A DNA stretch of 43,215 bases, taken from positions 1-43,215 of IMG/VR virus record IMGVR_UViG_3300034355_000520; one strand, given 5' to 3'. The notes beneath the pieces were generated by a model that saw only the letters and a list, made by a program, of their open reading frames with translations, did no database searches and was not told the DNA's origin. The DNA comes from a virus. This document shows positions 17,939-25,216 of the stretch, piece by piece. The first letter of the stretch is position 1; every line of letters begins with the position of its first letter. The translations under genes and the position numbers were made by a program.

Positions 17939-18221
17939 GGTCGGTCTCCTGCAGTGCTACAGCGGGCTGCACATGCTGATGCAAATGCTGGTGCTGGTGT
18001 GCGATTATCACGGGGTCCGGATTGTTCTGCTCGTTCATTGCTACCAGCGCGCGGGCTGCCGCGATCTTCTCGCGGTTGGTTCCGTTCTGCAGAATGCCTG
18101 CAATAATGATAGCCGCCTTGTGGAACACGGCGTCTGGAATACTCCAGCCTTGGCGGATGCCCTGCTCGATCTTTCGCAGGTCACCGCGGACTCGCTGCGG
18201 GTCGGTTAGGATTTCGGTCAT
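17889..18221 (-). CDS. Hypothetical His-rich protein upstream of terminase
   Basis: 110 residues with helical segments (RKIEQGIRQGWSIPDAVF, AARALVAMNEQ) and a His/Gln cluster (AHQHQHLHQHV) at about residues 74-84, a possible metal-binding tract. It overlaps the small terminase gene by about 50 bases, unusually large for this genome. AAGGATAGCC precedes the ATG. The 'GW.IP' helix pattern recalls short proteins found before terminase genes in some planctomycete-related prophages, from memory only. Function unknown. Confidence 0.65.
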   Translation of the reverse strand: MTEILTDPQRVRGDLRKIEQGIRQGWSIPDAVFHKAAIIIAGILQNGTNREKIAAARALVAMNEQNNPDPVIIAHQHQHLHQHVQPAVALQETDLERKRRELSGRIARLR

Positions 18222-18286
18222 TGGCTATCCTTACTTTTACGCCGTTTTGTGGCACGCTGGCCAGATCCGCAAGGGACCACACACAA

Positions 18287-18862
18287 TCAGGTTTTTGGAT
18301 CAAATTCAAATTGACACCTCGGGCATTTAGCCTGCATTGAAAATTCGTCTGGATTGATTTCTTTCGCGCTGCTGTCCGGCGGGGCGTCGTCTGTCGGCAT
18401 GAGGTTAAGCAGCTTTTCCAACTCCCCAGCCTCAAAGCCCAACAACCCAAGATCCACTTCATCAGCGCGCAGTTCCTCCAGTTCCACCTGTAGCATCGCC
18501 TCATTCCAGCCCGAATTCAGGGCGATCCGATTGTCCGCCAGAATGTAGGCTCGCCGCTGGGCGTCTGTCAGGTGCGTCAGGCGGATACATGGGACGGTGT
18601 TGAGTTTAAGCCGCTGGGCCGCCAGTACGCGGCCATGCCCGGCAATGATGCTGTTTTGTCCGTCAATCAGGACGGGCACGTTAAAGCCGAATTCCTGAAT
18701 GCTTCCGGCGATCTGCCTGACCTGCTCTTCTGAGTGCGTTCTGGCGTTGCGTGCGTATGGGATCAGATCCGCGACCAGGATCTGCTCAATCTCCTGCGCC
18801 CAGGGCCTCTGCGGGCCTGCTGACGCCTCCACGTCTGCCCCCTTCCCCTTGCTGTTTTTCAT
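18287..18862 (-). CDS. ParB-like N-terminal domain protein with C-terminal CxxC
   Basis: 191 residues. Residues about 25-120 fit the ParB/Srx-type domain: LIPYARNARTHSEEQVRQIAGSI, FNVPVLIDGQNSIIAGHGRVLAA, and PCIRLTHLTDAQRRAYILADNR. ParB-like domains in phages lie next to terminases and have been linked to CTP or ATP binding and nuclease or modification functions. The end carries a CPRC pair. Start taken at the ATG at 18862 because GGCGGCGAG precedes it; the frame is open upstream to 19066 without stop, but that stretch is low complexity and looks non-coding. Role unknown: packaging, modification or partition. Confidence 0.75.
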   Translation of the reverse strand: MKNSKGKGADVEASAGPQRPWAQEIEQILVADLIPYARNARTHSEEQVRQIAGSIQEFGFNVPVLIDGQNSIIAGHGRVLAAQRLKLNTVPCIRLTHLTDAQRRAYILADNRIALNSGWNEAMLQVELEELRADEVDLGLLGFEAGELEKLLNLMPTDDAPPDSSAKEINPDEFSMQAKCPRCQFEFDPKT

Positions 18863-19113
18863 CTCGCCGCCCCCTGTAGTAGTATCATGCCCAAATTTTT
18901 TCTTATGCGCAAAAAAAGTCAGCAGTGAGGGACCCGCGCCGCTCCCTGGGGCCCCCGGAAGGACCCAAAAACCCTGAAAAACCCCGTCTTTTTGCCGCTT
19001 TTTCGTAGCATTGCCCACTTTTTCACGAGGTAAAACACTGGATTTTTGCATTCTCGACTTTGCCAACCATCGTCCCCTAGGGGGGCCGTCTACGCCTACC
19101 CTATACGTACCTT
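18863..19113. promoter_or_regulatory. Non-coding control region before terminase genes
   Basis: About 250 bases without a supported gene, on either strand. It holds several runs of A/T (minus strand TTTTTT and AAAAAA tracts), GC-rich inverted pairs such as GGGGCCC, and a GGGA/TCCC pair near 18930..18950 followed by T-runs. A weak promoter candidate is TTGCGC followed 19 bases later by GATACT (minus strand, near 18900), with the same -10 hexamer as some cassette promoters. A plausible start point for the packaging and head transcript; weak evidence. Confidence 0.35.
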
Positions 19114-19500
19114 TTAACCCACTGCTTCCGCATAGGCTTCCAGTGCGGTTTTGTTGTCCCCATGAATCCAGATCAAACCGTCCTTTGGGGCTGCTGGATA
19201 CGTGTTGGTTTCGCCGCTTTGAGTGACAGTGAACGAGCCCCAGTATACGCCGGGGGTGTCCACGTCTGCAGCCTGAAAATCGTAACTGACAATCCCGCTG
19301 GCTGCTGTCACAACGGTAGCCGCCACGTTATTCACCTTCACCGCACCAGTTGCAGCGTTCACCATTGCGAACGTTACAGACAGCCCGGTCAGGTCTTTGG
19401 ACACCATGACACCGCTGGTGTTCTTTGCCTGCAGAATTGCCGAATAGGTTGTTGCTGTGTCGCCTACTCTGCGCTCATGCGGAGGGTTTGCCGTGCTCAT
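19114..19500 (-). CDS. Putative tail appendage protein with Ig-like fold (BppU-like)
   Basis: 128 residues. RVGDTATTYSAILQAKNTSG, then DLTGLSVTFAMVNAATGAVKV and SGIVSYDFQAADVDTPGVYWGSFTVTQSG resemble the BppU N-terminal or related bacterial Ig-like domains attached to baseplate or tail proteins. This domain often anchors receptor-binding proteins. It is the last gene of the fibre cluster, followed by the control region. The assignment is by pattern, not search. Confidence 0.5.
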   Translation of the reverse strand: MSTANPPHERRVGDTATTYSAILQAKNTSGVMVSKDLTGLSVTFAMVNAATGAVKVNNVAATVVTAASGIVSYDFQAADVDTPGVYWGSFTVTQSGETNTYPAAPKDGLIWIHGDNKTALEAYAEAVG

Positions 19501-19727
19501 CGCGTGGTCCCTGTCAACGTGTATCGTTGCCCTGAAGTGCCTGTCAGTCGTGTTTCGTCTGCCGCTGTCCCAGTGAGTAACGCGCGCCCTGAACTGGTGC
19601 CGATCAGTCGCTGGCGTCGAGTCTGCTCAGCCACTACAACGACAGCCCCAGAGTTCGCCAGCGCCCAGCCCGCGAACACTCGCCCCTGAAACACCCTGCC
19701 CCGCATTATGTACCGACCAGCACTCAC
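19497..19727 (-). CDS. Small repeat protein of 10-residue units
   Basis: 76 residues, GTG start with AGGTG upstream and a four-base overlap with the next gene. Residues 40-76 form four units of exactly ten residues with an L-x-G-T core (LIGTSSGRAL, LTGTAADETR, LTGTSGQRYT, LTGTTR). This resembles beta-solenoid or pilus-like repeat edges, and lies between fibre-like genes. No known family recognised. A likely role is a small structural extension of the fibre or a chaperone. Confidence 0.55.
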   Translation of the reverse strand: MSAGRYIMRGRVFQGRVFAGWALANSGAVVVVAEQTRRQRLIGTSSGRALLTGTAADETRLTGTSGQRYTLTGTTR

Positions 19728-19735
19728 AGATCACC

Positions 19736-20560
19736 TCACGTTTTCGCAAATGCCGTTGTCCCACGATTACCCACCGAATCCAACCCCGCGTATGTGACCG
19801 TATACGTGCTGCCAGATATTGTGATCGTGTACGTCTCACCCGCCGCTCCTGCGTTGCTCGTGGCACCCGCCAAGATCGACAGCAGATACCGCTGATTATC
19901 GATCGTCCCCAATCCAGCTTGAATTTCCGCCACGCTGTGAACGTGCGACGTCGGGTCAATCAACACCGTATCCCCAGCACTCGGAGCAGTCACCAGAGCG
20001 TTCTCCAGCGTCACAGTCACGGTCCCATCACCGTTGTTGAGCGTGCTTAGAATCGGGCTGTTTTGTTCTTGTGATGCCCCGCTGTTCAGCCACAGGACAG
20101 AGCCGACCAGCGCCCCCGTTGGGTAGTCAATGCCGCTCAGTCGAAACACCGTCGTGGTTGGTGTCGGGCTGGCAAGGATGGTGCCTTCGAGGACCGTGTT
20201 CGATTTGCGCAACGTGTCCATCAACTTGCCGAATGTCCCTGCGGTCGTGTGCTGCGAATACGCTTCGTCCCACACCGCATCAGCGACAATGGACGGCGGC
20301 ACCTCGTAGGCCTGATAAGTCGCCGTCGCGGACTCAGTCAACGTCCACCACTGGCACAGCAGCGTCCCCGCTGCATTAGTCCCGACCAGCCGATATAGCC
20401 CGGGTGCAAGATCGGTGAACGCCGCCGCGTAGACGCCGGTCGCGTTTGTCCGTGCTGTTGCGGTTGCGGTTGCGACCACCGTATCACTGCCAGACGCGAA
20501 AAGCCGTGCGGTTACTGTCTGACCTGCCGGTGCCCCGAATTCGATTGTTTGCGTTGCCAT
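19736..20560 (-). CDS. Beta-rich tail fibre or appendage protein
   Basis: 274 residues, strongly enriched in Ala, Thr, Gly and Ser with little charge: an N-terminal Ig-like segment (ATATATARTNATGVYAAAF), a helical linker (IVADAVWDEAYSQH), then repeated beta strands to the C-terminus (ITISGSTYTVTYAG). It sits in the fibre gene cluster and overlaps the previous stop by one base. Probable exposed virion part. No enzymatic motif seen. Confidence 0.55.
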   Translation of the reverse strand: MATQTIEFGAPAGQTVTARLFASGSDTVVATATATARTNATGVYAAAFTDLAPGLYRLVGTNAAGTLLCQWWTLTESATATYQAYEVPPSIVADAVWDEAYSQHTTAGTFGKLMDTLRKSNTVLEGTILASPTPTTTVFRLSGIDYPTGALVGSVLWLNSGASQEQNSPILSTLNNGDGTVTVTLENALVTAPSAGDTVLIDPTSHVHSVAEIQAGLGTIDNQRYLLSILAGATSNAGAAGETYTITISGSTYTVTYAGLDSVGNRGTTAFAKT

Positions 20561-20958
20561 TATGTCACCTCAGCAGGGGCTTTCCAAATGTCTTTCAGCT
20601 CACCAACCACAATCGTATTGCCGTTGTGAATAGCCAGGTTAAACGCCGTCGATTGGTACTGCGTCGGCAGTGACCCGGGATAAGCTGCGTTGACGAACTC
20701 TCGCAGGGCTTGCGAGTCCTGCAGCATGTCCAGAGCCACACTCTGCGGGATGGCGTTTATGATCTGCTGCATCTCTGCGGTTGTGTGCCGTGAGCCTTTT
20801 GGTGGCCACTGGACACCCCAAAAATCTTCAAACGCCCCTTTGTATCCCTCAAGGATTGTTTCCTGCAGTTGATTCGCCCGCAGCACCTTATTGCGTGCGT
20901 GCTCGCGTGCGTCAAAGGTCTCTTCCGGGACTGGGTAGCCGATTGATGGTGTGCTCAT
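20560..20958 (-). CDS. Hypothetical protein in fibre cluster
   Basis: 132 residues, mostly helical (FDAREHARNKVLRANQLQE, MQQIINAIPQSVALDMLQDS). It differs in composition from the beta-rich neighbours, so it may be a fibre assembly chaperone or adaptor. ATG overlaps the fibre gene stop by four bases (ATGA at 20955..20958). No family recognised. Confidence 0.6.
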   Translation of the reverse strand: MSTPSIGYPVPEETFDAREHARNKVLRANQLQETILEGYKGAFEDFWGVQWPPKGSRHTTAEMQQIINAIPQSVALDMLQDSQALREFVNAAYPGSLPTQYQSTAFNLAIHNGNTIVVGELKDIWKAPAEVT

Positions 20959-21836
20959 GCGATTAATCCGAGTTCCTGAAGCCTGTCGATGATGGTGTTA
21001 ATTGCTGTCCGTGCTTCGGCGTCAATCGTTCCGCCGCCTGTTGGGTCCGTGATAGTGGCAGGCTGGTCAACTGGTGTTACGCCGTAGAATCCAAGCAGGC
21101 TCGTAGCCGCCGCGCCGATTTTCAACCCGCGGAGTGTTCCGCCTGCCGAACCGGCTGTCACTGCGATCGTGCAGACGTTTGTTGCCCAGCCAATTTCGAG
21201 TCGCTCAAATGATGTGTCTGATGTGTATGTGTTTGTAACACTAATTTTCTGCGGATTTGTTGAACGCCTGAAGGCTATGTGATCATTTTCCCAACGTTCG
21301 ATTTGTGCGGTCAGTCCTGTTCCTGGACCAAAACCAAATTTAGCTTCTGATCGAACTACTACTGTACCGTTGTTGTTAATTCTAAGTAATCCAACGCTGT
21401 CCGTATAATTTTGAGCCGAGAAGGCCATCGCAACCCCATTTCCTACTGCATAAATTCCGGCACCGCCGCCAGCATCAACAAACATAATATTGCTATTTGC
21501 AGCTAGAAACACATTGGCTCTTATGACGTTCGGTGTTCCGTTGTAAGTAAACACTGTTGCGCCAGTAGCTTTCAGTGTCGCCCCTGCGGTCCCGGACGCG
21601 ACCAAAATAGCGTTGTCCACGCTACCCGTTGAGCCGCCAACGCCAGCCGAAACAGCAGCCCACGTACCATCACCGCGAAGGTAGGTTGACGCTGACGGCG
21701 TGCCGGTCGCGAGAATGGCGAAAACCTCGGTGTTGGTCAGTGCCTCAGCCGACCCCGTGCCCGCATCGTCACGGCCCAATATGCGGGCCGTTGGGACGTC
21801 GATGACTGCGGTGAATGGAAAAGCCGTGATGCCCAC
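20955..21836 (-). CDS. Putative tail fibre protein with AT-rich central insert
   Basis: 293 residues with a GTG start and GAGGAC upstream. The N-terminus (TARILGRDDAGTGSAEALTNTEVF) and STYLRGDGTWAAV are typical of fibre proteins, where 'LRGDGTW' repeats occur. A central region (about residues 95-220, bases roughly 21180..21560) has many A/T-ending codons and Asn/Ile/Thr-rich sequence, unlike its neighbours, then ends in a helical stretch (AINTIIDRLQELGLIA) that may trimerise. The central part may have been acquired by recombination with another phage. Confidence 0.7.
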   Translation of the reverse strand: MGITAFPFTAVIDVPTARILGRDDAGTGSAEALTNTEVFAILATGTPSASTYLRGDGTWAAVSAGVGGSTGSVDNAILVASGTAGATLKATGATVFTYNGTPNVIRANVFLAANSNIMFVDAGGGAGIYAVGNGVAMAFSAQNYTDSVGLLRINNNGTVVVRSEAKFGFGPGTGLTAQIERWENDHIAFRRSTNPQKISVTNTYTSDTSFERLEIGWATNVCTIAVTAGSAGGTLRGLKIGAAATSLLGFYGVTPVDQPATITDPTGGGTIDAEARTAINTIIDRLQELGLIA

Positions 21837-22229
21837 TTATTGAGTCCTCAGAAGGTCTTTGAGCCGTCGTCGTGCCCCAGCAATCAATCCGATCGTATCA
21901 TCGATTTGCTGCCGCTTGTAACTCTTCACAGAGACAGGGGCTGCAGGTGCACCGCTCACATTGACATACTCGCCGCCGGGGGCTGGTGCTGGCCAGGGGT
22001 CGGCTTTCTTGCCGCTGCCCAGTATGCAGTCTGCGTAATCTGCCATCAACCCCTGTAAACGTGCTATCGCCGAATCCACCTTGTCCCCCGCTTCCTCCAT
22101 TGCATCGTAAATCAGGACACACTGCGGAGGTATATCCGATCCCGGTGGCGGATCGTCCGGTACCAGCATCGACGCGAATTGTGTGTCCGCCCTCTGTGAT
22201 GAATTCTGCTGCTGTGCTTCCTGTGTCAT
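21837..22229 (-). CDS. Hypothetical protein overlapping a membrane-protein frame
   Basis: 130 residues, starting at an ATG (22229). It has a Gln-rich start (TQEAQQQNSSQ), a Pro-rich turn (PDDPPPGSDIPPQ), helices (AMEEAGDKVDSAIARLQGLMADYA) and a basic C-terminus. It abuts the fibre gene: the TAA stop is directly followed by that gene's GTG. The first about 110 codons overlap the frame of the two-helix membrane protein at 21898..22452. Of the two frames this one has the more coding-like composition in the shared part. Confidence 0.5.
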   Translation of the reverse strand: MTQEAQQQNSSQRADTQFASMLVPDDPPPGSDIPPQCVLIYDAMEEAGDKVDSAIARLQGLMADYADCILGSGKKADPWPAPAPGGEYVNVSGAPAAPVSVKSYKRQQIDDTIGLIAGARRRLKDLLRTQ

Positions 22230-22452
22230 GTGCCCGATCGCCCCGCTGTACAAATTGCCAAAACTCCACCTGCCCGGCTGCAAAATTGGCGAACGCCGCC
22301 AGTTGCAGAACCCCCGCGCCAATCGCCGCACGGCCTACCCACCGATGCCAAGGCTGCTCTGCCATTTCCCAGGCCAGAGCCCCCACAATCCACGCAATGA
22401 GGCCGACTGTGATTGCCAACGCCGCTTGTGTTTCGATTGGTAAGGTTGTCAT
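21898..22452 (-). CDS. Two-helix membrane protein, long overlapping frame
   Basis: 184 residues. The first about 75 contain two predicted membrane helices (AALAITVGLIAWIVGALAWEM and AIGAGVLQLAAFANFAAG), as in a holin. The rest is Gly/Arg/Ser/Cys-rich and looks like out-of-frame translation of the gene at 21837..22229. The ATG overlaps the stop of the one-helix protein upstream by four bases (ATGA). The natural protein may be shorter, joined to the neighbouring frame by a frameshift, or truly overlapping. Confidence 0.45.
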   Translation of the reverse strand: MTTLPIETQAALAITVGLIAWIVGALAWEMAEQPWHRWVGRAAIGAGVLQLAAFANFAAGQVEFWQFVQRGDRAHDTGSTAAEFITEGGHTIRVDAGTGRSATGIGYTSAVCPDLRCNGGSGGQGGFGDSTFTGVDGRLRRLHTGQRQESRPLASTSPRRRVCQCERCTCSPCLCEELQAAANR

Positions 22453-22652
22453 TGCTGAAACACCGTCCACGATAAAACGAATCCCACCGCAATGATCACA
22501 ATCGCCGCGGCTGAAGCGATTACCGGCCAAACTAAGGCCGGGCCGATGTATTTCAGAAGCTGCTCAACAGCATCACCAGACGCGCGAAAACGACTGTTGC
22601 CGAGGTTGCCCTCGATCTCCGAATCTTTGTCGTTGTCTGGTGGTTCTGTCAT
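22449..22652 (-). CDS. Small one-helix membrane protein, holin-like
   Basis: 67 residues: an acidic hydrophilic start (TEPPDNDKDSEIEG) and one C-terminal membrane helix (ALVWPVIASAAAIVIIAVGFVL), ending WTVFQQ. The start at 22652 was chosen over an upstream in-frame extension that covers the terminator hairpin. It is the first gene after a strong terminator and is coupled to the two-helix membrane gene. Holin or antiholin is plausible from size and topology, but there is no sequence proof. Confidence 0.55.
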   Translation of the reverse strand: MTEPPDNDKDSEIEGNLGNSRFRASGDAVEQLLKYIGPALVWPVIASAAAIVIIAVGFVLSWTVFQQ

Positions 22653-22691
22653 GTTAGCGGGAGTGTAACAGAGTGTTAGTTGATAACACAA

Positions 22692-22749
22692 AAAGATGCC
22701 TGGCTGGCCCCTGCAGGGTGTGGCGGTGGAGGCTCGCCGCCAGCCAGGC
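22692..22749 (-). terminator. Strong Rho-independent-type terminator
   Basis: Perfect 11-bp stem (GCCTGGCTGGC pairing with GCCAGCCAGGC) with a structured 30-base loop that includes CCCTGCAGGG. On the minus strand it is followed by ATCTTTTT. It lies ten bases after the thioredoxin gene stop and should end the lysis-like transcript. This sets that block apart from the fibre and membrane genes that follow. Confidence 0.8.
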
Positions 22750-22758
22750 GGGCGAAAG

Positions 22759-23166
22759 CTACCTCCCGGCAACCTCCCTCAGGAGACTGTCGAGCGATCC
22801 CTTCGCGTATCCTGTGCGGGTGATAGTCTTTCCGCTCGCGTCTGTCCACCTGAAAGCCGGGACATACGATGAGAACCGCTGGTAGACAATTTCAACAGGA
22901 AGTTCCCCCGCTGCCGCCACGTCAGCCTTGAAGGTCTGACATGGTCCGCACCATGTCTCACTGTGCACGTACAGCACAGGCTTAGCCTTTACTGCCTGCT
23001 CTTTGGGCGATTCTGGCTTTGGTGCTTCCAATGCCGCCACTCGTGCTTCGAGTGACTCCAGCCGCTTGATCAGCAGTTGCAGATCCGCAGACTCAGCAGG
23101 TGGTTTTTCGTCGATCATCGGCATTGTCAGCAGCGCCGCGAGTGTCATTCCAATGTGCCATTTCAT
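22759..23166 (-). CDS. Secreted thioredoxin-fold protein with coiled coil
   Basis: 135 residues. The N-terminus (KWHIGMTLAALLTMP) looks like a signal peptide or membrane anchor, followed by a coiled-coil segment (ADLQLLIKRLESLEARVAALE) and, from about 62, a thioredoxin domain: YVHSETWCGPC with the active-site pair Cys73 and Cys76, and Val-Pro103 as the expected cis-proline. The domain is compact, about 73 residues. It is translationally coupled (ATGA overlap) to the papain-like peptidase gene. Predicted role: exported disulfide exchange, perhaps keeping the peptidase's active-site Cys reduced or activating it. The pairing is inferred from linkage. Confidence 0.75.
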   Translation of the reverse strand: MKWHIGMTLAALLTMPMIDEKPPAESADLQLLIKRLESLEARVAALEAPKPESPKEQAVKAKPVLYVHSETWCGPCQTFKADVAAAGELPVEIVYQRFSSYVPAFRWTDASGKTITRTGYAKGSLDSLLREVAGR

Positions 23167-24011
23167 GCAAAGTACCCCCCTCCCTGTGACTGTCGATCGT
23201 AGTAGCGCTCCTGAGCCCGATCAGGCATCAGCACGAAGCAACCGAACGGCTCACCACGCCTCGCGAGGATTTGTTCGTAGCATCGCTGTGACATGTAATA
23301 ATACCCGTCGCCGTGCGAATTCCACACGCAGAGATACCATCGGCCTTGTACCTGCTCAGCCCAAATAATTTCGGTGGCGTGGCCACCACCGCCGGTCGGT
23401 AGCGTGTCCATCAGTCGCCGCCCGTTTAGGTTGGACCAGCGTACTGACCAGTATGTACCGATGTGCCCTGTACCGCCCGCAGCAACAGCCGCCAACATGC
23501 CCTCCCACGAAGGCAAGGGGCCGTGCTCGGTTACGTGCGATGAGACGATCTCGACTTTGCGGGCTGCCTGCTCAAACTGGCTGGCACTGCGATAGTATTG
23601 AGCGTAAGGCCAGTTTGCCTCTGTGGCCACTCCAGGCTTAACCCCAAGCCTTGGAATGCCCTCCGTCAGCAGCCGAACGCCGCTGTGCATCGATGTTCCA
23701 CTGTCTCTGCCGACGTATTGTGGCGACATGAGATATTCGGATGCGTTGTACGCGTACATTTCACTCAAGACCGGCATCGTGCGTCGCCCGCTCACCACCC
23801 ACGATCGATATTCCTCGCCGTTCGCAGTTGCGTTACCTTGGCAGTCGTTTCTTTGCTGTCGCTCTACCTGCATTACGCTTAGCGGACTGTTTCGCGGGTC
23901 TTTTAGGATCCGTTCGTAATCCTCGAAGTCGCCTGCGGAGACTTTCACGGTCTGACTCTGCCCTGCCCAGGCTATTTCGTCCGCGGTCGGTGTCAGCAGC
24001 TCACTTGGCAT
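23163..24011 (-). CDS. Papain-like cysteine peptidase (C1-like)
   Basis: 282 residues. QQRNDCQGNATANGEEY matches the papain active-site helix with candidate Cys57, GGGGHATEII gives His211 and CVWNSHGDGYYYM gives Asn231: the Cys-His-Asn order and spacing of C1 peptidases. No signal peptide is visible, so export would need a holin or partner. It lies between a secreted beta-rich protein and a secreted thioredoxin, inside the lysis-like block; no peptidoglycan amidase or muramidase is recognisable elsewhere. It could cleave cell-wall proteins or peptides of the host envelope. An alternative is a role in virion maturation. Confidence 0.65.
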   Translation of the reverse strand: MPSELLTPTADEIAWAGQSQTVKVSAGDFEDYERILKDPRNSPLSVMQVERQQRNDCQGNATANGEEYRSWVVSGRRTMPVLSEMYAYNASEYLMSPQYVGRDSGTSMHSGVRLLTEGIPRLGVKPGVATEANWPYAQYYRSASQFEQAARKVEIVSSHVTEHGPLPSWEGMLAAVAAGGTGHIGTYWSVRWSNLNGRRLMDTLPTGGGGHATEIIWAEQVQGRWYLCVWNSHGDGYYYMSQRCYEQILARRGEPFGCFVLMPDRAQERYYDRQSQGGGYFA

Positions 24012-24687
24012 TTGCGGCGTACCTCCGGATGAACTGCGCGTGTCCCGCTGCGGTCCATTTAATGCCGCCGAATGCTCCCTGTTCGGATTGCAGAAGCGGA
24101 GTGAATGCCTGCTTTCGCGCCTCCGTGTTTGCGGTCGCAAACCAATCCGCCGCGTCACTCTCACTTGTCACCAGCCCAGAATCGAGCCTGTCAGCCAAGT
24201 CTGCTTGGGCCTGTCGCCATGCCGATTCATACGCGCGAAACGCCTGAGCGACAGCGTCTTGCGGTCGCTCAGGCTCCGGGGATGGGTCTGCGCGTCCCAC
24301 CACGCGCAAAGCCACCCGTCGGACTTCAAGAGTTTCGGTCGCTGCTGATGGAAGGACGATCAATTCCACTTGCCCGGGGGCTGCAGCAGTGACAAGGTAG
24401 CCGTTGGTGCGGCTGATCTTTCGCCGCTCCAGCAATCCATTGCCGCCTGCGAATTTGCCTCGAATGACTGTTCCCTGCTGCTCCTGCTCAACCTCGACGA
24501 CGCCTGAGGGTGACGCGAGCACGTGTAACGGCAGGTCGCTTTCAATCAGGTAGATATCCTCGACGGAGAACGAGTCCACCCGCTCAGGCCGCACCGGTGG
24601 CGGTGGCGGTGGCACTGGCCGAGTCAGGTCCGGAAAGACAATCGGGCCATCCTGCAGAAGCAGGATGAGCAGCAGGAGTGCTTTCAC
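24001..24687 (-). CDS. Secreted Pro-rich protein with BACON-like domain
   Basis: 228 residues from the GTG at 24687, giving a signal peptide (KALLLLILLL), a Pro-rich linker (PPPPPP) and a beta domain (SFSVEDIYLIESDLPLHVLASPSG, GKFAGGNGLLERRK). The ILES/VLASP pattern reminds me of domains seen in Planctomycetes. The C-terminal third is helical (EARKQAFTPLLQSEQG). It overlaps the peptidase gene by 11 bases. A substrate-binding partner or inhibitor for the peptidase is possible; not proven. The upstream in-frame extension overlaps another gene and was rejected. Confidence 0.55.
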   Translation of the reverse strand: MKALLLLILLLQDGPIVFPDLTRPVPPPPPPVRPERVDSFSVEDIYLIESDLPLHVLASPSGVVEVEQEQQGTVIRGKFAGGNGLLERRKISRTNGYLVTAAAPGQVELIVLPSAATETLEVRRVALRVVGRADPSPEPERPQDAVAQAFRAYESAWRQAQADLADRLDSGLVTSESDAADWFATANTEARKQAFTPLLQSEQGAFGGIKWTAAGHAQFIRRYAANAK

Positions 24688-24689
24688 GA

Positions 24690-25139
24690 TCAGGCTCCCG
24701 CTGAGGCCACCAGCAACTCCGCAGCGGCTGCGGGCAGGCTGACCATTTGCGCAATGCTGTGATCTGCCAGCCGCTCGATTGACGCATCGTCGATCTGATA
24801 GCGTCCCAAGTCCGCGGGAATGCCGGACTGCTTCGCTCGCCGCTTCTCTGCCTGCATGCCGTCGCGGCAGCATTTTTTAATCCGCACACACAAGGCCTTG
24901 TGTTGCTTCCCCGAGGTCCGCGGGTTGCCGTGATGTTGCACCACTGACGGCTGGACGTCGCGATTGCCGCGGAGTTCGCGGCACTGCTTCACCCAGCCGA
25001 AAATTACCGGCAGAATGGTGGTAATCAACGTGATAATGGTCACAGGCTCAATTGCCACTGTCTTGCCACTGTCACTGACGGAAGTCAGCCGTGCACCGCA
25101 TTTGTTCGCGACTGCTTCTGCGTACTGCTTAGGATTCAT
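24690..25139 (-). CDS. Hypothetical protein with one membrane helix
   Basis: 149 residues. A start at the inner ATG (25139) gives NPKQYAEAVANKCGARL, then a hydrophobic segment (VTIITLITTILPVIFGWV, about residues 34-51), a Cys- and Lys-rich stretch (ALCVRIKKCCRDG) and a helical C-terminus (SIERLADHSIAQM). It resembles phage membrane proteins of the lysis region (holin class), but there is no strong match. It is the last gene before the secreted Pro-rich protein, and the stop lies three bases from that gene's start. Confidence 0.55.
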   Translation of the reverse strand: MNPKQYAEAVANKCGARLTSVSDSGKTVAIEPVTIITLITTILPVIFGWVKQCRELRGNRDVQPSVVQHHGNPRTSGKQHKALCVRIKKCCRDGMQAEKRRAKQSGIPADLGRYQIDDASIERLADHSIAQMVSLPAAAAELLVASAGA

Positions 25140-25171
25140 TTTCGCCCTCTCCACTCCAATGAAAATCCGCA

Positions 25172-25216
25172 GCCACCACGGCCGCGGGAATGCTCTATTG
25201 TCGCCTCCGTGGTGGC
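25172..25216 (-). terminator. Hairpin overlapping the end of a small membrane gene
   Basis: A 10-bp perfect stem (GCCACCACGG with CCGTGGTGGC) with a 25-base loop, covering the last codons of the gene at 25195..25386, followed on the minus strand by GCGGATTTTCATT. Weak terminator or regulatory hairpin between the membrane genes. Confidence 0.4.

Noticed and set aside
18863-19066. N-terminal extension of the ParB-like protein
   Set aside because: The frame is open, but the added residues are low-complexity, without a ribosome-binding site, whereas the inner ATG has GGCGGCGAG close upstream.
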